From positions 1 to 64,000 of the forward strand of contig NZ_CP058316.1 in NCBI RefSeq assembly GCF_013389665.1: a stretch of DNA of 64,000 nt, in the 5' to 3' direction. Origin of the DNA: Microbacterium oleivorans (GTDB taxonomy: Bacteria > Actinomycetota > Actinomycetes > Actinomycetales > Microbacteriaceae). Below, one piece after another: positions 41,888 to 51,035 of this stretch. Below the pieces are notes generated by a model. It searched no databases, had not been told where the DNA came from, and was given only the letters and a program-made list of their open reading frames with translations. The position numbers and the translations under genes were made by a program. How positions within the stretch are numbered: the stretch's first letter is position 1; each line of letters starts with the position of its first letter.

Positions 41888-43435
41888 ATGGCAACTTTCG
41901 GCACGCTCTCCGACCGTCTTACCGAGACCTTCCGGAATCTCCGCACCAAGGGAAAGCTCTCTGCCGCCGACGTCGATCAGACGGTGCGCGAGATCCGACG
42001 CGCGCTGCTGGATGCCGACGTGGCGTTGGTGGTCGTCAAGGAGTTCACCGCCAAGGTGCGCGAGCGTGCCCTCGGCGACGAGGTCAACCGTGCGCTGAAC
42101 CCCGCCCAGCAGGTCGTCCAGATCGTCAACGAGGAGCTCGTCGGGATCCTCGGCGGCGAACAGCGCCGCTTGCAGTTCGCGAAGAACCCGCCGACGGTGA
42201 TCATGCTCGCCGGCCTCCAGGGATCGGGCAAGACGACCTTCGCCGGAAAGCTCGCGAAGCAGCTCGAGAAGGAGGGCCACACGCCGCTCCTCGTCGCGTG
42301 CGACCTCCAGCGTCCCAACGCCGTCAACCAGCTGCAGGTCGTCGCCGAGCGCGCCGGCGCGGCCATCTACGCGCCTCAGCCGGGCAACGGCGTCGGCGAC
42401 CCCGTCCGGGTCGCCCGCGACGGTGTCGAGCACGCGCGACGCGCCCAGCACGACGTCGTCATCATCGACACCGCCGGACGCCTCGGTGTCGACGCCGAGC
42501 TGATGAAGCAGGCGGCCGACATCCGCACCGCGACCGACCCCGACGAGGTGCTGTTCGTCATCGACGCGATGATCGGCCAGGATGCCGTCAACACCGCCAA
42601 GGCGTTCCAGGAGGGCGTGGACTTCACCGGGGTCGTGCTCTCGAAGCTCGACAGCGACGCGCGTGGCGGCGCCGCTCTCTCCGTGGCTTCGGTCACGCAG
42701 CGCCCGATCATCTTCGCCTCGACGGGCGAGGGCCTCGACGATCTCGAACCCTTCCACCCCGACCGCATGGCGAGCCGCATCCTCGACCTCGGTGACATCC
42801 TCACCCTCATCGAACAGGCTCAGCAGGCCTTCGACGAGGAAGAGGCCTATGCCGTCGCCGAGAAGCTCGCCAAGGAGCAGTTCACCCTCGAGGACTTCCT
42901 CGATCAGCTTCAGCAGATGAAGAAGATGGGGTCGATGAAGAAGATGCTCGGCATGCTGCCGGGCATGGGACAGATGAAGCAGCAGCTCGAGCAGTTCGAC
43001 GAGCGCGAGATCGACCGCACCGAGGCGATCATCCGTTCGATGACGCCCGCCGAGCGACGCACGCCGAAGCTGCTGAACGGATCCCGTCGCCTGCGCATCG
43101 CGCGCGGTTCGGGGATGACGGTGACCGATGTCAATCAGCTCGTCCAGCGTTTCGAGCAGGCCGCCAAGATGATGAAGACGGTCGCCCGCGGTGGCGTGCC
43201 CAACATCCCCGGGATGGGCCCCATGGGCGGGAAGCCGGGCGCGTCGAGCAAGCGCGGCAAGCAGGCCAAGAGCAAGTCCGGGTCGCGCTCGGGGAACCCC
43301 GCCAAGCGTGCGGCCGAGAACGCGGGTGTCGCAACGGCTGCACCCACCGGCTCCGGTTTCGGACTGGGCGGCGCCCCCGCTCAGCCCAGCGAAGCCGATC
43401 TCGCCGAGATCCAGAAGCTCTTCGGCAAGCGCTGA
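41888..43435 (+). CDS. ffh: Signal recognition particle protein Ffh
   Basis: The 515-residue SRP54 GTPase binds signal sequences and 4.5S RNA. The N and G domains contain GLQGSGKTTFAGKLAK, DTAGRLG and LSKLDSDARGG. The M domain follows with Met-rich segments (MKKMGSMKKMLGMLPGMGQM) and SRRLRIARGSGMTVTDVN, which contacts SRP RNA. The C-terminus is a Lys/Gly/Ala-rich tail. It works with ftsY at 37636. Length is normal for actinobacteria. Confidence 0.97.
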   Translation: MATFGTLSDRLTETFRNLRTKGKLSAADVDQTVREIRRALLDADVALVVVKEFTAKVRERALGDEVNRALNPAQQVVQIVNEELVGILGGEQRRLQFAKNPPTVIMLAGLQGSGKTTFAGKLAKQLEKEGHTPLLVACDLQRPNAVNQLQVVAERAGAAIYAPQPGNGVGDPVRVARDGVEHARRAQHDVVIIDTAGRLGVDAELMKQAADIRTATDPDEVLFVIDAMIGQDAVNTAKAFQEGVDFTGVVLSKLDSDARGGAALSVASVTQRPIIFASTGEGLDDLEPFHPDRMASRILDLGDILTLIEQAQQAFDEEEAYAVAEKLAKEQFTLEDFLDQLQQMKKMGSMKKMLGMLPGMGQMKQQLEQFDEREIDRTEAIIRSMTPAERRTPKLLNGSRRLRIARGSGMTVTDVNQLVQRFEQAAKMMKTVARGGVPNIPGMGPMGGKPGASSKRGKQAKSKSGSRSGNPAKRAAENAGVATAAPTGSGFGLGGAPAQPSEADLAEIQKLFGKR

Positions 43436-43451
43436 GCCGGCGGGCGCCGAT

Positions 43452-44621
43452 TCAACGCGGGTTGTCCGGCTGCGCCAGGTGCTCGCGGAGCGTCGGACCG
43501 TCCCGGAACTCGCGGATGAGGTGCTGCACCACTTCACGCAGGTCCCCATCCGCCCCGTCCGCCACGCGGGTCTGCCTCACGTAGCTGGCTCCCTGGTCGA
43601 GGATCGTGCGCAGGCCGCGGAACTCGCGTGCGCAGTGCAGGTCGAGGGCGACGGGCTCGAGCACCTCCATCGTCTCGCGCAGGTGCTCGGCGACGTTGCG
43701 CTGCGTCCCCTCGGCGTCGACGATCACGCGTGCATCGAGTCCGTACCGGGCGGCGCGCCACTTGTTCTCGCGGACGAACCACGGCGGGATGGTCGGGAGG
43801 GTGCGGCCTTCGTCGAGCTGGCGGGAGAGGTGCTCGACGAGCGTCTGAGCCAGTGCCGCGACCGCCGCGAGCTCCGGCAGCGTCGACATGCCGTCGCAGG
43901 CCCGGATCTCGATCGTGCCCCATTTGGGCGCCGGACGGATATCCCAACGGACCTCCGAGGCGTCCTCCATGACACCCGTGCGGACCATGCCGTCGAGGTA
44001 GTTCTCGAAGTCGCGCCACTCGGTGAAGTCCCAGGGCAGCCCGGCGGTGGGAAGCTGCTGGAAGACCAGTGAGCGGTTGGAGGCGTAGCCGGTGCGATCG
44101 CCGGCCCAGAAGGGGCTCGACGCCGAGAGGGCCTGCAAGTGGGGCAGATACAGCGAGAGTGCGTTGATGAGCGGGAACACCTTGTTGACGTCCTCGACGC
44201 CGACGTGGATGTGGATGCCCCAGATCATCATGTTGCGCCCCCACCACTGGGTGCGCTCGATGAGCTTGTGGTATCGGGTCTTGTCGGTGACCTCCTGCTC
44301 GTACCAGCGCGCGAACGGGTGGCTGCCGGCGCAGAGCAGCTCGAGCTCGCGCGGTGCGGCGAACTCGCGCACGCGCTGGATGGCGTCGTCGATGTCGTCG
44401 ACCGCGGCCGCGACGGTGTCGCCGACTCCGCTGGTGACCTCGATCGTGTTGGTGAGCAGTTCGCCGGTGATCGTGTACCGCTCGAGAGTCGAGGACTCCT
44501 CGACGGCGGCCAGCACCTCGGGTGCGCGCGGGGCGAGATCGCCGCTCGCACGATCGGCCAGCATCAACTCCCACTCGAGGCCCACGGTCGATCGGGCAGA
44601 CGTGGCGAAGGGGACCGTCAT
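43452..44621 (-). CDS. Carboxylate-amine ligase, YbdK/glutamate-cysteine ligase type
   Basis: The 389-residue protein starts [23 protein letters not shown] 44621 is chosen over further upstream codons because the conserved N-terminus begins there. VGLEWELM holds the Mg-binding glutamates; [17 protein letters not shown] and [13 protein letters not shown] are family motifs. YbdK enzymes show weak gamma-glutamylcysteine ligase activity in vitro. In a mycothiol-using organism glutathione synthesis is not expected, so the true substrate is uncertain. It is convergent with ffh and divergent from rpsP. Confidence 0.88.
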   Translation of the reverse strand: MTVPFATSARSTVGLEWELMLADRASGDLAPRAPEVLAAVEESSTLERYTITGELLTNTIEVTSGVGDTVAAAVDDIDDAIQRVREFAAPRELELLCAGSHPFARWYEQEVTDKTRYHKLIERTQWWGRNMMIWGIHIHVGVEDVNKVFPLINALSLYLPHLQALSASSPFWAGDRTGYASNRSLVFQQLPTAGLPWDFTEWRDFENYLDGMVRTGVMEDASEVRWDIRPAPKWGTIEIRACDGMSTLPELAAVAALAQTLVEHLSRQLDEGRTLPTIPPWFVRENKWRAARYGLDARVIVDAEGTQRNVAEHLRETMEVLEPVALDLHCAREFRGLRTILDQGASYVRQTRVADGADGDLREVVQHLIREFRDGPTLREHLAQPDNPR

Positions 44622-44651
44622 GGCCACAGTCTGACACGCGACGAGGTCCGG

Positions 44652-44681
44652 TTCGCGACGACCGTCATCATCTGGCAAAAT
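44652..44681 (+). promoter_or_regulatory. rpsP promoter
   Basis: CAAAAT (44676-44681) is a good -10 with a weak TTCGCG 18 bp upstream. The stretch TGGCAAAATAGACC is nearly identical to TGGCAGAATAGACC before rplS, so the two ribosomal-protein operons probably share promoter control. The untranslated leader to rpsP is about 115 nt. Confidence 0.5.
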
Positions 44682-44804
44682 AGACCGTTGGACCGCTCGC
44701 TCGACCCTCTATCCGGCGAGAAGGTCCGCCCTCAGAGCTCCCGCCGGGTGTGCACCCCACGCTCCAGGCGACGTTCACTTCACATCACACCACTCAGGAG
44801 AATT

Positions 44805-45224
44805 GTGGCTGTCAAGATCCGTCTCAAGCGCCTCGGCAAGATCCGCGCGCCTTACTACCGCATCGTCGTCGCCGACTCGCGCACCAAGCGCGACGGCCGC
44901 GTGATCGAAGAGATCGGCAAGTACCACCCGACCGAGGAGCCCTCGGTCATCGAGGTCGACTCCGAGCGTGCCCAGTACTGGCTCTCGGTCGGCGCGCAGC
45001 CCACCGAGCAGGTCGCTGCGCTGCTGAAGCTCACCGGCGACTGGGGCAAGTTCAAGGGCGACAAGAACGCCGTCTCGACCGTTCGCACGGCCGAGGCGAA
45101 GGGCGAGTTCGTCCCCGACGCTTCGAAGAAGTCGGTCATCAAGCCGCAGGCCAAGAAGGCCGAGGAGCCCGCCGCGGCTCCCGCCGACGAGGCACCGGCC
45201 GCCGACGCCGCCGACTCGGAGTAA
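44805..45224 (+). CDS. rpsP: 30S ribosomal protein S16
   Basis: The first 90 residues ([20 protein letters not shown] onward, start GTG 44805 after AGGAG) are classical S16. The remaining 50 form a low-complexity extension ending in [18 protein letters not shown], acidic and Ala/Pro-rich, longer than in most bacteria. It leads the rpsP-khpA-rimM-trmD operon and has a leader of about 115 nt. Confidence 0.96.
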   Translation: MAVKIRLKRLGKIRAPYYRIVVADSRTKRDGRVIEEIGKYHPTEEPSVIEVDSERAQYWLSVGAQPTEQVAALLKLTGDWGKFKGDKNAVSTVRTAEAKGEFVPDASKKSVIKPQAKKAEEPAAAPADEAPAADAADSE

Positions 45225-45228
45225 TCCG

Positions 45229-45459
45229 TTGCTGTCCGCCGCGCTCGAGCACGTCGTCAAGGGGATCGTCGATCACCCCGACGACGTCGTCATCCGTTCC
45301 TCCTCGTCGCCCCGCGGCGAGGTCCTCGAGGTGCGCGTGCATCCCGATGATCGTGGACGGGTGATCGGGCGCGGCGGGCGCACCGCCAAGGCATTGCGCG
45401 CTCTCATCAGTGCGCTGGCCGACGGCACCCGTGTCCGCGTCGACGTCGCGGACGACTGA
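45229..45459 (+). CDS. khpA: KH-domain RNA-binding protein KhpA
   Basis: The 76-residue protein consists of one KH domain with the GRVIGRGGRTAKALRAL loop that contacts RNA. KhpA proteins act with KhpB/Jag on cell elongation and RNA in Gram-positive bacteria. The start is TTG 45229, 4 bp after rpsP. rimM starts 1 bp after its stop. Position between rpsP and rimM is conserved. Confidence 0.93.
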   Translation: MLSAALEHVVKGIVDHPDDVVIRSSSSPRGEVLEVRVHPDDRGRVIGRGGRTAKALRALISALADGTRVRVDVADD

Positions 45460-45460
45460 C

Positions 45461-46090
45461 ATGGCCGGCAACACCGCCCGCACGCAGTTGCGCGTCGGGC
45501 GCCTGGTGAAGGCGCACGGCCTCAAGGGCGCTCTCAAGCTCGAGCTGTACACCGACGACCCCGACGGCCGTTTCGTCCCGGGAGCGACGTTCACCGTGCA
45601 GGTTCCCGAGGCCTCTCCGTGGCACGGCAAGTCGGTCACCGTTCGCGAGTTCCGATGGATGAACTCCCACCCCGTGGTCTTCCTCGACGACGTCAACGAC
45701 CGTGACGCCGCGGAGAGCCTCGTGAAGGCCATCCTCTGGATAGACCAGGACGGCGACGCCGCGGCAGAGGATGATGCCTGGTTCGACCACCAGCTGGTGG
45801 GCCTCGACGTCGTCCGCGACGGTGAGCGTGTGGGCCGCATCACGCGCGTGGACCACTTCCCCGCGCAAGACCTGCTCATCGTGCAGCGGGACGGCGACGA
45901 TGCCGAGATCCTGGTGCCTTTCGTCAAGGCGATCGTGCCCGAGGTCGATGTCGCGTCGGGCCGGGTCATCGTCACCCCTCCAGCCGGGCTGTTCGAAGAC
46001 CTCCCCGCCGACGAGGTCGATGAGTCCGCCGAGGACGACGCGACCGTTCCGAAGACCGTCTCCGAAGACGACGCGTCGACCGAGGTCTGA
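45461..46090 (+). CDS. rimM: Ribosome maturation factor RimM
   Basis: The 209-residue protein assists 30S head assembly with S19. The N-terminal RimM domain begins [18 protein letters not shown]; the PRC-barrel domain begins about residue 105 ([11 protein letters not shown]). The C-terminal 30 residues are an acidic tail rich in Asp and Glu. ATG 45461 is 1 bp after khpA and trmD begins 1 bp after rimM. Confidence 0.95.
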   Translation: MAGNTARTQLRVGRLVKAHGLKGALKLELYTDDPDGRFVPGATFTVQVPEASPWHGKSVTVREFRWMNSHPVVFLDDVNDRDAAESLVKAILWIDQDGDAAAEDDAWFDHQLVGLDVVRDGERVGRITRVDHFPAQDLLIVQRDGDDAEILVPFVKAIVPEVDVASGRVIVTPPAGLFEDLPADEVDESAEDDATVPKTVSEDDASTEV

Positions 46091-46091
46091 C

Positions 46092-46787
46092 GTGCGCGTC
46101 GACGTCGTCACGATCTTCCCCGCGTTCTTCGACGTCCTCGAGGTCTCCCTTCTCGGCAAGGCTCGTGGCGCCGGGCTGCTCGACGTTCGCGTCCACGACC
46201 TGCGGGACTACGCGACCGACCGGCATCGGAGCGTCGACGACACCCCGTACGGGGGTGGTGCGGGCATGGTGATGAAGCCGGAACCGTGGGGCGCCGCGCT
46301 CGATGCGATCATCGCGGATGCGGCGACCGCACCCACCTTCATCTTCCCGTCGCCCGCCGGCGAGCTCTTCTCGCAGCGCACCGCCCGAGAGCTGAGCGAC
46401 GCCGAGCACCTGGTGTTCGGGTGCGGTCGCTACGAGGGCATCGACGAGCGGGTGTTCGCCTACGCCGCAACGCTGGGCGACGTCCGCCTGATGAGCCTCG
46501 GCGACTACGTCCTCAACGGCGGGGAAGTCGCGTCGATGGCGATGATCGAGGCGATCGGCCGACTCATCCCCGGTGTGGTCGGAAACCCCGAGAGCCTCGT
46601 CGAGGAATCGCACGAGAACGGACTGCTGGAGTATCCCTCCTACACGAAGCCCGCCTCGTGGCGCGGTCAGGACGTCCCGGACGTCCTGCTCAGCGGACAC
46701 CACCGCCGCGTGGCGGAGTGGCGTCGCGAGCAGCAGATGACGAGGACGCGCACGCGTCGGCCCGACCTTCTGCCGCCGTCGTCCTGA
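46092..46787 (+). CDS. trmD: tRNA (guanosine(37)-N(1))-methyltransferase
   Basis: The 231-residue knotted SAM enzyme methylates G37 of tRNAs reading Leu, Pro and Arg codons, which prevents +1 slippage. [25 protein letters not shown] and [10 protein letters not shown] are the trefoil-knot motifs that bind SAM. GTG 46092 is 1 bp after rimM. In many bacteria rplS follows; here map and a membrane protein gene intervene. Confidence 0.96.
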   Translation: MRVDVVTIFPAFFDVLEVSLLGKARGAGLLDVRVHDLRDYATDRHRSVDDTPYGGGAGMVMKPEPWGAALDAIIADAATAPTFIFPSPAGELFSQRTARELSDAEHLVFGCGRYEGIDERVFAYAATLGDVRLMSLGDYVLNGGEVASMAMIEAIGRLIPGVVGNPESLVEESHENGLLEYPSYTKPASWRGQDVPDVLLSGHHRRVAEWRREQQMTRTRTRRPDLLPPSS

Positions 46788-46815
46788 GAGTCGACCACCC
46801 TCGGCGTCCGTGCGT

Positions 46816-47598
46816 TCAGTCGACCCCGAGGAACGACCGGTCGGTGAGGACGATCGGACCGTCGGCGGTGATCGCGACGGTGTGCTCGGAGTGCGCTCCC
46901 CGGGAGCCGTCCGCGCTGCGGAGCGTCCAGCCGTCCGCGTCGGTGACGAGCTTGTCGGTGCTCTGCAGGAACCAGGGCTCGAGAGCCACCACGAGTCCGG
47001 CACGCAACGGGTAGCCACGGCCCGGCTTGCCGTCGTTGGGGACGTGCGGGTCGCCGTGCATCTCACGGCCTACGCCGTGACCGCCGAAGTCCGTGTTGAT
47101 CGTGAGGCCCTCGGCCCGCGCGACGGTCGCGACGGCGTGCGAGATGTCGCCGATCTTGTTGCCGACCGTGGCCGCACCGATCGCCGCGTCGAGCGCGCGC
47201 TCGCTGGTGTCGATGAGGGCGAGGTCCTCATCCCGTGGTGTGCCGACCACGAACGAGACCGCCGAGTCGGCGACCCAGCCGTCGACGGCGACCGCGAAGT
47301 CCAGCGTGACGAGGTCACCGTCGCGCAGCGCGTAGTCGTGGGGGAGGCCGTGCAGGACCGCATCGTTGATCGAGGTGCAGATGACTTTGCCGAACGGGCT
47401 GGCGCCGAAGGACGGGTGGTAGTCGATGTAGCAGGACTCCGCGCCGGCGCGGCGGATGAGCTCGTGGGCGCGACGGTCGATCGCGAGGAGATTCGTGCCG
47501 ACCTTCGTCTCATCGCGGAGGGTCGCCAGAACCTCGGCGACGAACCGTCCCGCGGGACGCATCGCCTCGATCTCGGCAGGGGTGCGCAGCTCGATCAT
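46816..47598 (-). CDS. map: Methionine aminopeptidase
   Basis: The 260-residue enzyme removes the initiator methionine. The pita-bread fold is shown by ASPFGKVICTSINDAVLHGLP, LDFAVAVDGWVAD (metal-binding Asp), GHGVGREMHGDP (His) and HSEHTVAI (Glu/His). ATG 47598 follows GAGAGGAAC. It is convergent with trmD and lies opposite to the ribosomal genes, so it has its own promoter, probably shared divergently with the membrane protein at 47651. Confidence 0.95.
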   Translation of the reverse strand: MIELRTPAEIEAMRPAGRFVAEVLATLRDETKVGTNLLAIDRRAHELIRRAGAESCYIDYHPSFGASPFGKVICTSINDAVLHGLPHDYALRDGDLVTLDFAVAVDGWVADSAVSFVVGTPRDEDLALIDTSERALDAAIGAATVGNKIGDISHAVATVARAEGLTINTDFGGHGVGREMHGDPHVPNDGKPGRGYPLRAGLVVALEPWFLQSTDKLVTDADGWTLRSADGSRGAHSEHTVAITADGPIVLTDRSFLGVD

Positions 47599-47650
47599 CG
47601 TGTTCCTCTCTTCAGCTTCTATCCTGCCGGACCGGCGTAGCATCGGGAGC

Positions 47651-48145
47651 ATGTGGCTGCGACGAGCACTCTTCCATTGGCTTCTGCCCGCGGCGCTGGT
47701 GCTGCCGCTCTGGCTCGTGGTGGGCTGGGCGGTGTCGGGCGCATCGGGGTGGGTGTTCCTCTGGGTGCTGTTCATCGCTGTGCCCTCGGTCCTGATCGGG
47801 CAGCTCGTGGCGACGTTGCTCGTGCGGGCCCGCGGCACGGTGCGACACTCGCGCGAGCTCTCCTGGTGGGACGTGCTGGTCTTCGGCGTCTGGCACGTCC
47901 TGGTCATCGCGGTCGGGCTCTACCCCGAAGGCGCGTTCTGGCCGCTGCTGCTCGCGGCGACCGCCGGATTCCTCGCGGTGTTCTGGGTCTCGCTGTGGCA
48001 GCTGTTCCGCGAGGCCCGGCCCGTCTCACTGTTCACGGTTCCCGTCGACCCGGCCTTCCTGCGGGGTGCGGCGGCGGATCGGCGGGATCGAGCGGCCGCA
48101 GAGGACGTCTACGTCGTCGAAGAGGCACCGCGCCGCGAGCGCTGA
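47651..48145 (+). CDS. Small four-span membrane protein
   Basis: The 164-residue protein has about four membrane spans: WLLPAALVLPLWLVVGWAV, VFLWVLFIAVPSVLIGQLV, WWDVLVFGVWHVLVIAVGL and FWPLLLAATAGFLAVFWVSL. A charged cytoplasmic tail with Arg/Ala/Glu follows. No transporter or enzyme motif is visible. ATG 47651 follows GGGAGC. It diverges from map and precedes rplS. Unknown function. Confidence 0.78.
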   Translation: MWLRRALFHWLLPAALVLPLWLVVGWAVSGASGWVFLWVLFIAVPSVLIGQLVATLLVRARGTVRHSRELSWWDVLVFGVWHVLVIAVGLYPEGAFWPLLLAATAGFLAVFWVSLWQLFREARPVSLFTVPVDPAFLRGAAADRRDRAAAEDVYVVEEAPRRER

Positions 48146-48149
48146 TGGT

Positions 48150-48301
48150 TTGGCACGACGCCGCCGTCGTGGCAGAATAGACCTTCGTGCCCTGACAGAT
48201 CTCTGCCTCAGGGGAGCGGTGCCCGGCGGGCGCCCGGGGCACCGCATCCTTATTCACACTCTCTCGCGGTCGACCTGAGGCGGTCACAGGAAGAAAAGAT
48301 C
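48150..48301 (+). promoter_or_regulatory. rplS promoter and structured leader
   Basis: TTGGCA (48150-48155), 17-bp spacer and CAGAAT (48173-48178) form the promoter. The leader, about 115 nt, holds two hairpins: CCCTGA with TCAGGG (48190-48195 / 48208-48213), and GCGGTGCCC with GGGCACCGC (48216-48224 / 48237-48245). Ribosomal-protein leaders often mediate feedback by the protein product, so an L19-responsive element is a reasonable guess. Confidence 0.55.
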
Positions 48302-48649
48302 ATGCAGATCCTCGATTCCGTCGACGCAGCATCCCTGCGCAGCGACGTTCCCGTCTTCGCTCCCGGCGACACCGTCAAGGTGCACGTCAACATCACCGAG
48401 GGCAACCGCTCGCGTATCCAGGTCTTCCAGGGCGTCGTCATCGGCCGTTCCGGCGACGGTGTGCGCGAGACCTTCACCGTCCGCAAGATCAGCTTCCAGG
48501 TGGGCGTCGAGCGCACCTTCCCGGTGCACAGCCCGGTGATCGACCACATCGAGGTCGTCACCCGTGGCGACGTCCGACGCGCGAAGCTGTACTACCTGCG
48601 CAACCTCCGCGGCAAGAAGGCCAAGATCAAGGAGAAGCGCGACCGCTGA
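48302..48649 (+). CDS. rplS: 50S ribosomal protein L19
   Basis: The 115-residue protein lies at the 30S-50S interface. [20 protein letters not shown] and the C-terminal [20 protein letters not shown] match L19 throughout. ATG 48302 follows AGGAAG. It is monocistronic as far as seen: a strong hairpin follows at 48669 and a separate upstream promoter and leader precede it. Confidence 0.97.
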   Translation: MQILDSVDAASLRSDVPVFAPGDTVKVHVNITEGNRSRIQVFQGVVIGRSGDGVRETFTVRKISFQVGVERTFPVHSPVIDHIEVVTRGDVRRAKLYYLRNLRGKKAKIKEKRDR

Positions 48650-48668
48650 GTCCAGCGACGCGATCTCT

Positions 48669-48708
48669 GGATGCCCCGGGCTCAAGCCCGGGGCATCCGT
48701 CGTTCCCC
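48669..48708 (+). terminator. Terminator after rplS
   Basis: GGATGCCCCGGGC (48669-48681) pairs with GCCCGGGGCATCC (48686-48698) around a TCAA loop. The tail GTCGTTCCCC is the same as that after the ptsH hairpin. The stem is very stable, though the tail is T-poor. Confidence 0.72.
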
Positions 48709-48792
48709 GCGCGCGCGGCGGGCGGCGATACGCACGGAGTGTGCGACCCTGGAACGGGCTCCCCGGCGGGAGAGTCGGATGAGAGGCAATCA

Positions 48793-49536
48793 ATGACCAC
48801 CGATGACCTTGCCGCGTCGGCACCGGCGCCCGCGCGCTCCCGCTCGCGGCGGCTATGGCTGCTGGTGCGCGACATCCTGGTCATCATCGCGATCGCGCTC
48901 GTCGTGTCGTTCCTGGTCAAGACTTTCCTCGTCCGGTCCTTCTACATCCCGTCGGGTTCGATGGAGCGGACACTCCTGAAGGATGACCGCATCCTGGTCG
49001 ATCAGCTGACGCCCCGCTTCGGCGGATACGCCCGCGGTGACGTCGTGGTCTTCCGCGATCCCGGCGGGTGGCTCCCGCCCACGGTCGAACCGGTGCGCTC
49101 GCCCTTCGTCGAAGGCGTGGACTGGGTGATGTCGGTCGTGGGGCTCTCCGCTCCCGACAGCAAGGACCACCTCATCAAGCGGATCATCGGTATGCCCGGT
49201 GATCATGTCGTGTGCTGCAACGCCGTCGGGCAGATCACGGTGAACGGGGTTCCGGTCGACGAGTCGTCTTACGTTCTGCTCGCGGACGGCCAGTCGGCTC
49301 CGCAGGAGGTGCCCTTCGACGTCACCGTGCCGGCGAACTCGCTCTGGGTGCTCGGCGACAATCGCGACCACTCGCGCGACTCCCGCTACAACCAGGAGCA
49401 GCCGTCGCAGGGGTTCGTGCCTCTGGACAACGTCGTCGGCCGCGCGTTCCTCATCACGTGGCCGCTCGACCGCTTCGGTCCGATCGACTTCCATCACGAC
49501 GTCTTCTCGGGCGTTCCGGCGCCCGCAGCGCCATGA
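48793..49536 (+). CDS. lepB: Signal peptidase I
   Basis: The 247-residue membrane protease removes signal peptides. One N-terminal membrane span (DILVIIAIALVVSFLVKTFL) is followed by IPSGSM with catalytic Ser56 and DHLIKRIIGMPGD with Lys129 as the general base. LGDNRDHSRDSR is box E. The pair of cysteines in VVCCNAVG is unusual but outside the active site. ATG 48793 is 8 bp after GAGAGG. It overlaps rnhB by 4 bp. Confidence 0.95.
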   Translation: MTTDDLAASAPAPARSRSRRLWLLVRDILVIIAIALVVSFLVKTFLVRSFYIPSGSMERTLLKDDRILVDQLTPRFGGYARGDVVVFRDPGGWLPPTVEPVRSPFVEGVDWVMSVVGLSAPDSKDHLIKRIIGMPGDHVVCCNAVGQITVNGVPVDESSYVLLADGQSAPQEVPFDVTVPANSLWVLGDNRDHSRDSRYNQEQPSQGFVPLDNVVGRAFLITWPLDRFGPIDFHHDVFSGVPAPAAP

Positions 49537-50192
49537 GCGTCGTCGCGCCCCGCCTCACTGTCGAGCGGCGGTTGCTACGCGAACACGATCTCGTGATCGC
49601 GCTCGACGAGGTCGGTCGGGGTGCGCTGGCCGGGCCGGTCGCGGTCGGCGCGGCCGTCCTCGATGCCTCGCGCGCTCGGCGCCGCATCCCCGAGGGACTC
49701 CGGGACTCCAAGCTCGTCACCGAGCTCCGTCGACCCGGCCTCGCCACGCGCGCGGCGGACTGGGTCGTCGCCTCGGCGGTCGGCTGGGCATCGCCTGCCG
49801 AGATCGACGAGAGGGGGATCATGCGTGCTCTCGGCCTCGCTGCCGTCCGGGCGCTCGCGGGGCTGGAAGGCATCGATCCGCGCACCGCGGACGCGGTGGT
49901 GATCCTCGACGGCAACCACGACTACGTCACGCCGGTCTCCGGGCCCGGCATGACGATCCAGACCATCGTGAAGGCCGACCGCGACTGCGCGAGCGCCGCC
50001 GCCGCCTCCGTCATCGCGAAGGTGTCGCGCGACGCGCACATGGTCGAACTGCACGATGAGACGCCGATGTACGAGTGGGTCCGCAACAAGGGGTACGCCA
50101 GCGCGCTGCACCGCGACGCGATCCGCGCCCACGGTCTCAGCCGTCACCATCGGGCGTCGTGGGCGATCGCCGACGCGCCGACGTTGTTCTGA
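49533..50192 (+). CDS. rnhB: Ribonuclease HII
   Basis: The 219-residue enzyme removes ribonucleotides from DNA and RNA from hybrids. ALDEVGRGALAGPVAVGA holds the first Asp-Glu pair (with the G-R-G loop that senses the 2'-OH), ILDGNHD the next Asp, and KADRDCASAAAASVIAK the last. ATG 49533 overlaps the lepB stop by 4 bp, so the two genes are coupled. Confidence 0.95.
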   Translation: MSVVAPRLTVERRLLREHDLVIALDEVGRGALAGPVAVGAAVLDASRARRRIPEGLRDSKLVTELRRPGLATRAADWVVASAVGWASPAEIDERGIMRALGLAAVRALAGLEGIDPRTADAVVILDGNHDYVTPVSGPGMTIQTIVKADRDCASAAAASVIAKVSRDAHMVELHDETPMYEWVRNKGYASALHRDAIRAHGLSRHHRASWAIADAPTLF

Positions 50193-50257
50193 GCGCAGCG
50201 GGAGGGCGCCCGTGGGGCGACTCGGGGACGGCGCGCGGCGCCTAGGATGGAGAGACC

Positions 50258-50581
50258 ATGGATGACGAAGTCTTCGAAGACTACGACCGCGAACTGGAGC
50301 TGGCGCTCTACAAGGAGTACCGCGACGTCGTATCGCAGTTCCAGTACGTGATCGAGACCGAACGTCGCTTCTACCTCGCCAACGACGTCAACGTCGTCCG
50401 TCGCGACACGGAGCACGACTTCTATTTCGAGCTCACGATGAAGGACGTCTGGGTCTGGGACATCTACCGCGCCGACCGTTTCGTGAAGTCGGTGCGTGTG
50501 CTGACCTTCAAGGACGTCAACGTCGAGGAGCTTCAGCGCCGCGACTTCGAGCTGCCCGACGAGCTCTCGCTCGACAGCTGA
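50258..50581 (+). CDS. DUF2469 domain protein
   Basis: The 107-residue acidic protein (MDDEVFEDYDRELELALYKE) is a strongly conserved actinobacterial small protein found beside rnhB and yraN. It appears as one alpha-beta domain with many Asp, Glu, Tyr and Phe residues (FYFELTMKDVWVWDIYRADR). No catalytic motif. Role unknown; the conserved neighbourhood suggests a nucleic-acid or protein-quality context. Confidence 0.88.
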   Translation: MDDEVFEDYDRELELALYKEYRDVVSQFQYVIETERRFYLANDVNVVRRDTEHDFYFELTMKDVWVWDIYRADRFVKSVRVLTFKDVNVEELQRRDFELPDELSLDS

Positions 50582-50672
50582 TCGCTCCTCCCCAGCCTTC
50601 CGGCCCTCCGGCCGCTCCACCAATCGGCTGGGCACGGGTCCGGACAGCTCCGCCAGCGGTCAGAGTGCTGGC

Positions 50673-51035
50673 ATGGCAGCGAAGGACGAGCGAGGGCGCG
50701 CGGGCGAGGAACGCGCCGCGCGGCACCTGACCGAACGGGGATACGACATCCTCGACCGCAACTGGCGCCACCGCCAGGGCGAGATCGACATCGTGGCGGG
50801 TACGCGCACGGAGCTGGTCGTGGTCGAGGTCAAGACGCGACGCACCGACTGGTTCGGGCATCCGTTCGAGGCGGTGGACGCCCGCAAGAAGGACCGCCTG
50901 TGGCGGCTCGCCTGCGCCTGGATCGCGGCGAATCCCGATCGTGTGCGCGGACGACGGCTCCGGCTCGATGTCATCGGCATCACCGGTGAGGACGTCGAGA
51001 GTGCGATCGTGGAGCACATCGAGGACCTCCGATGA
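50673..51035 (+). CDS. yraN: YraN family (UPF0102) nuclease-like protein
   Basis: The 120-residue protein has the PD-(D/E)XK fold core of UPF0102: GEERAARHLTERGYDIL, then EIDIVAG and VVVEVKTRR, which carry the acidic metal ligands and lysine. It is presumed to act on Holliday-junction-like or other DNA but the substrate is undefined. ATG 50673. It overlaps yifB by 4 bp, and with dprA this forms the usual yraN-yifB-dprA operon. Confidence 0.92.
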   Translation: MAAKDERGRAGEERAARHLTERGYDILDRNWRHRQGEIDIVAGTRTELVVVEVKTRRTDWFGHPFEAVDARKKDRLWRLACAWIAANPDRVRGRRLRLDVIGITGEDVESAIVEHIEDLR

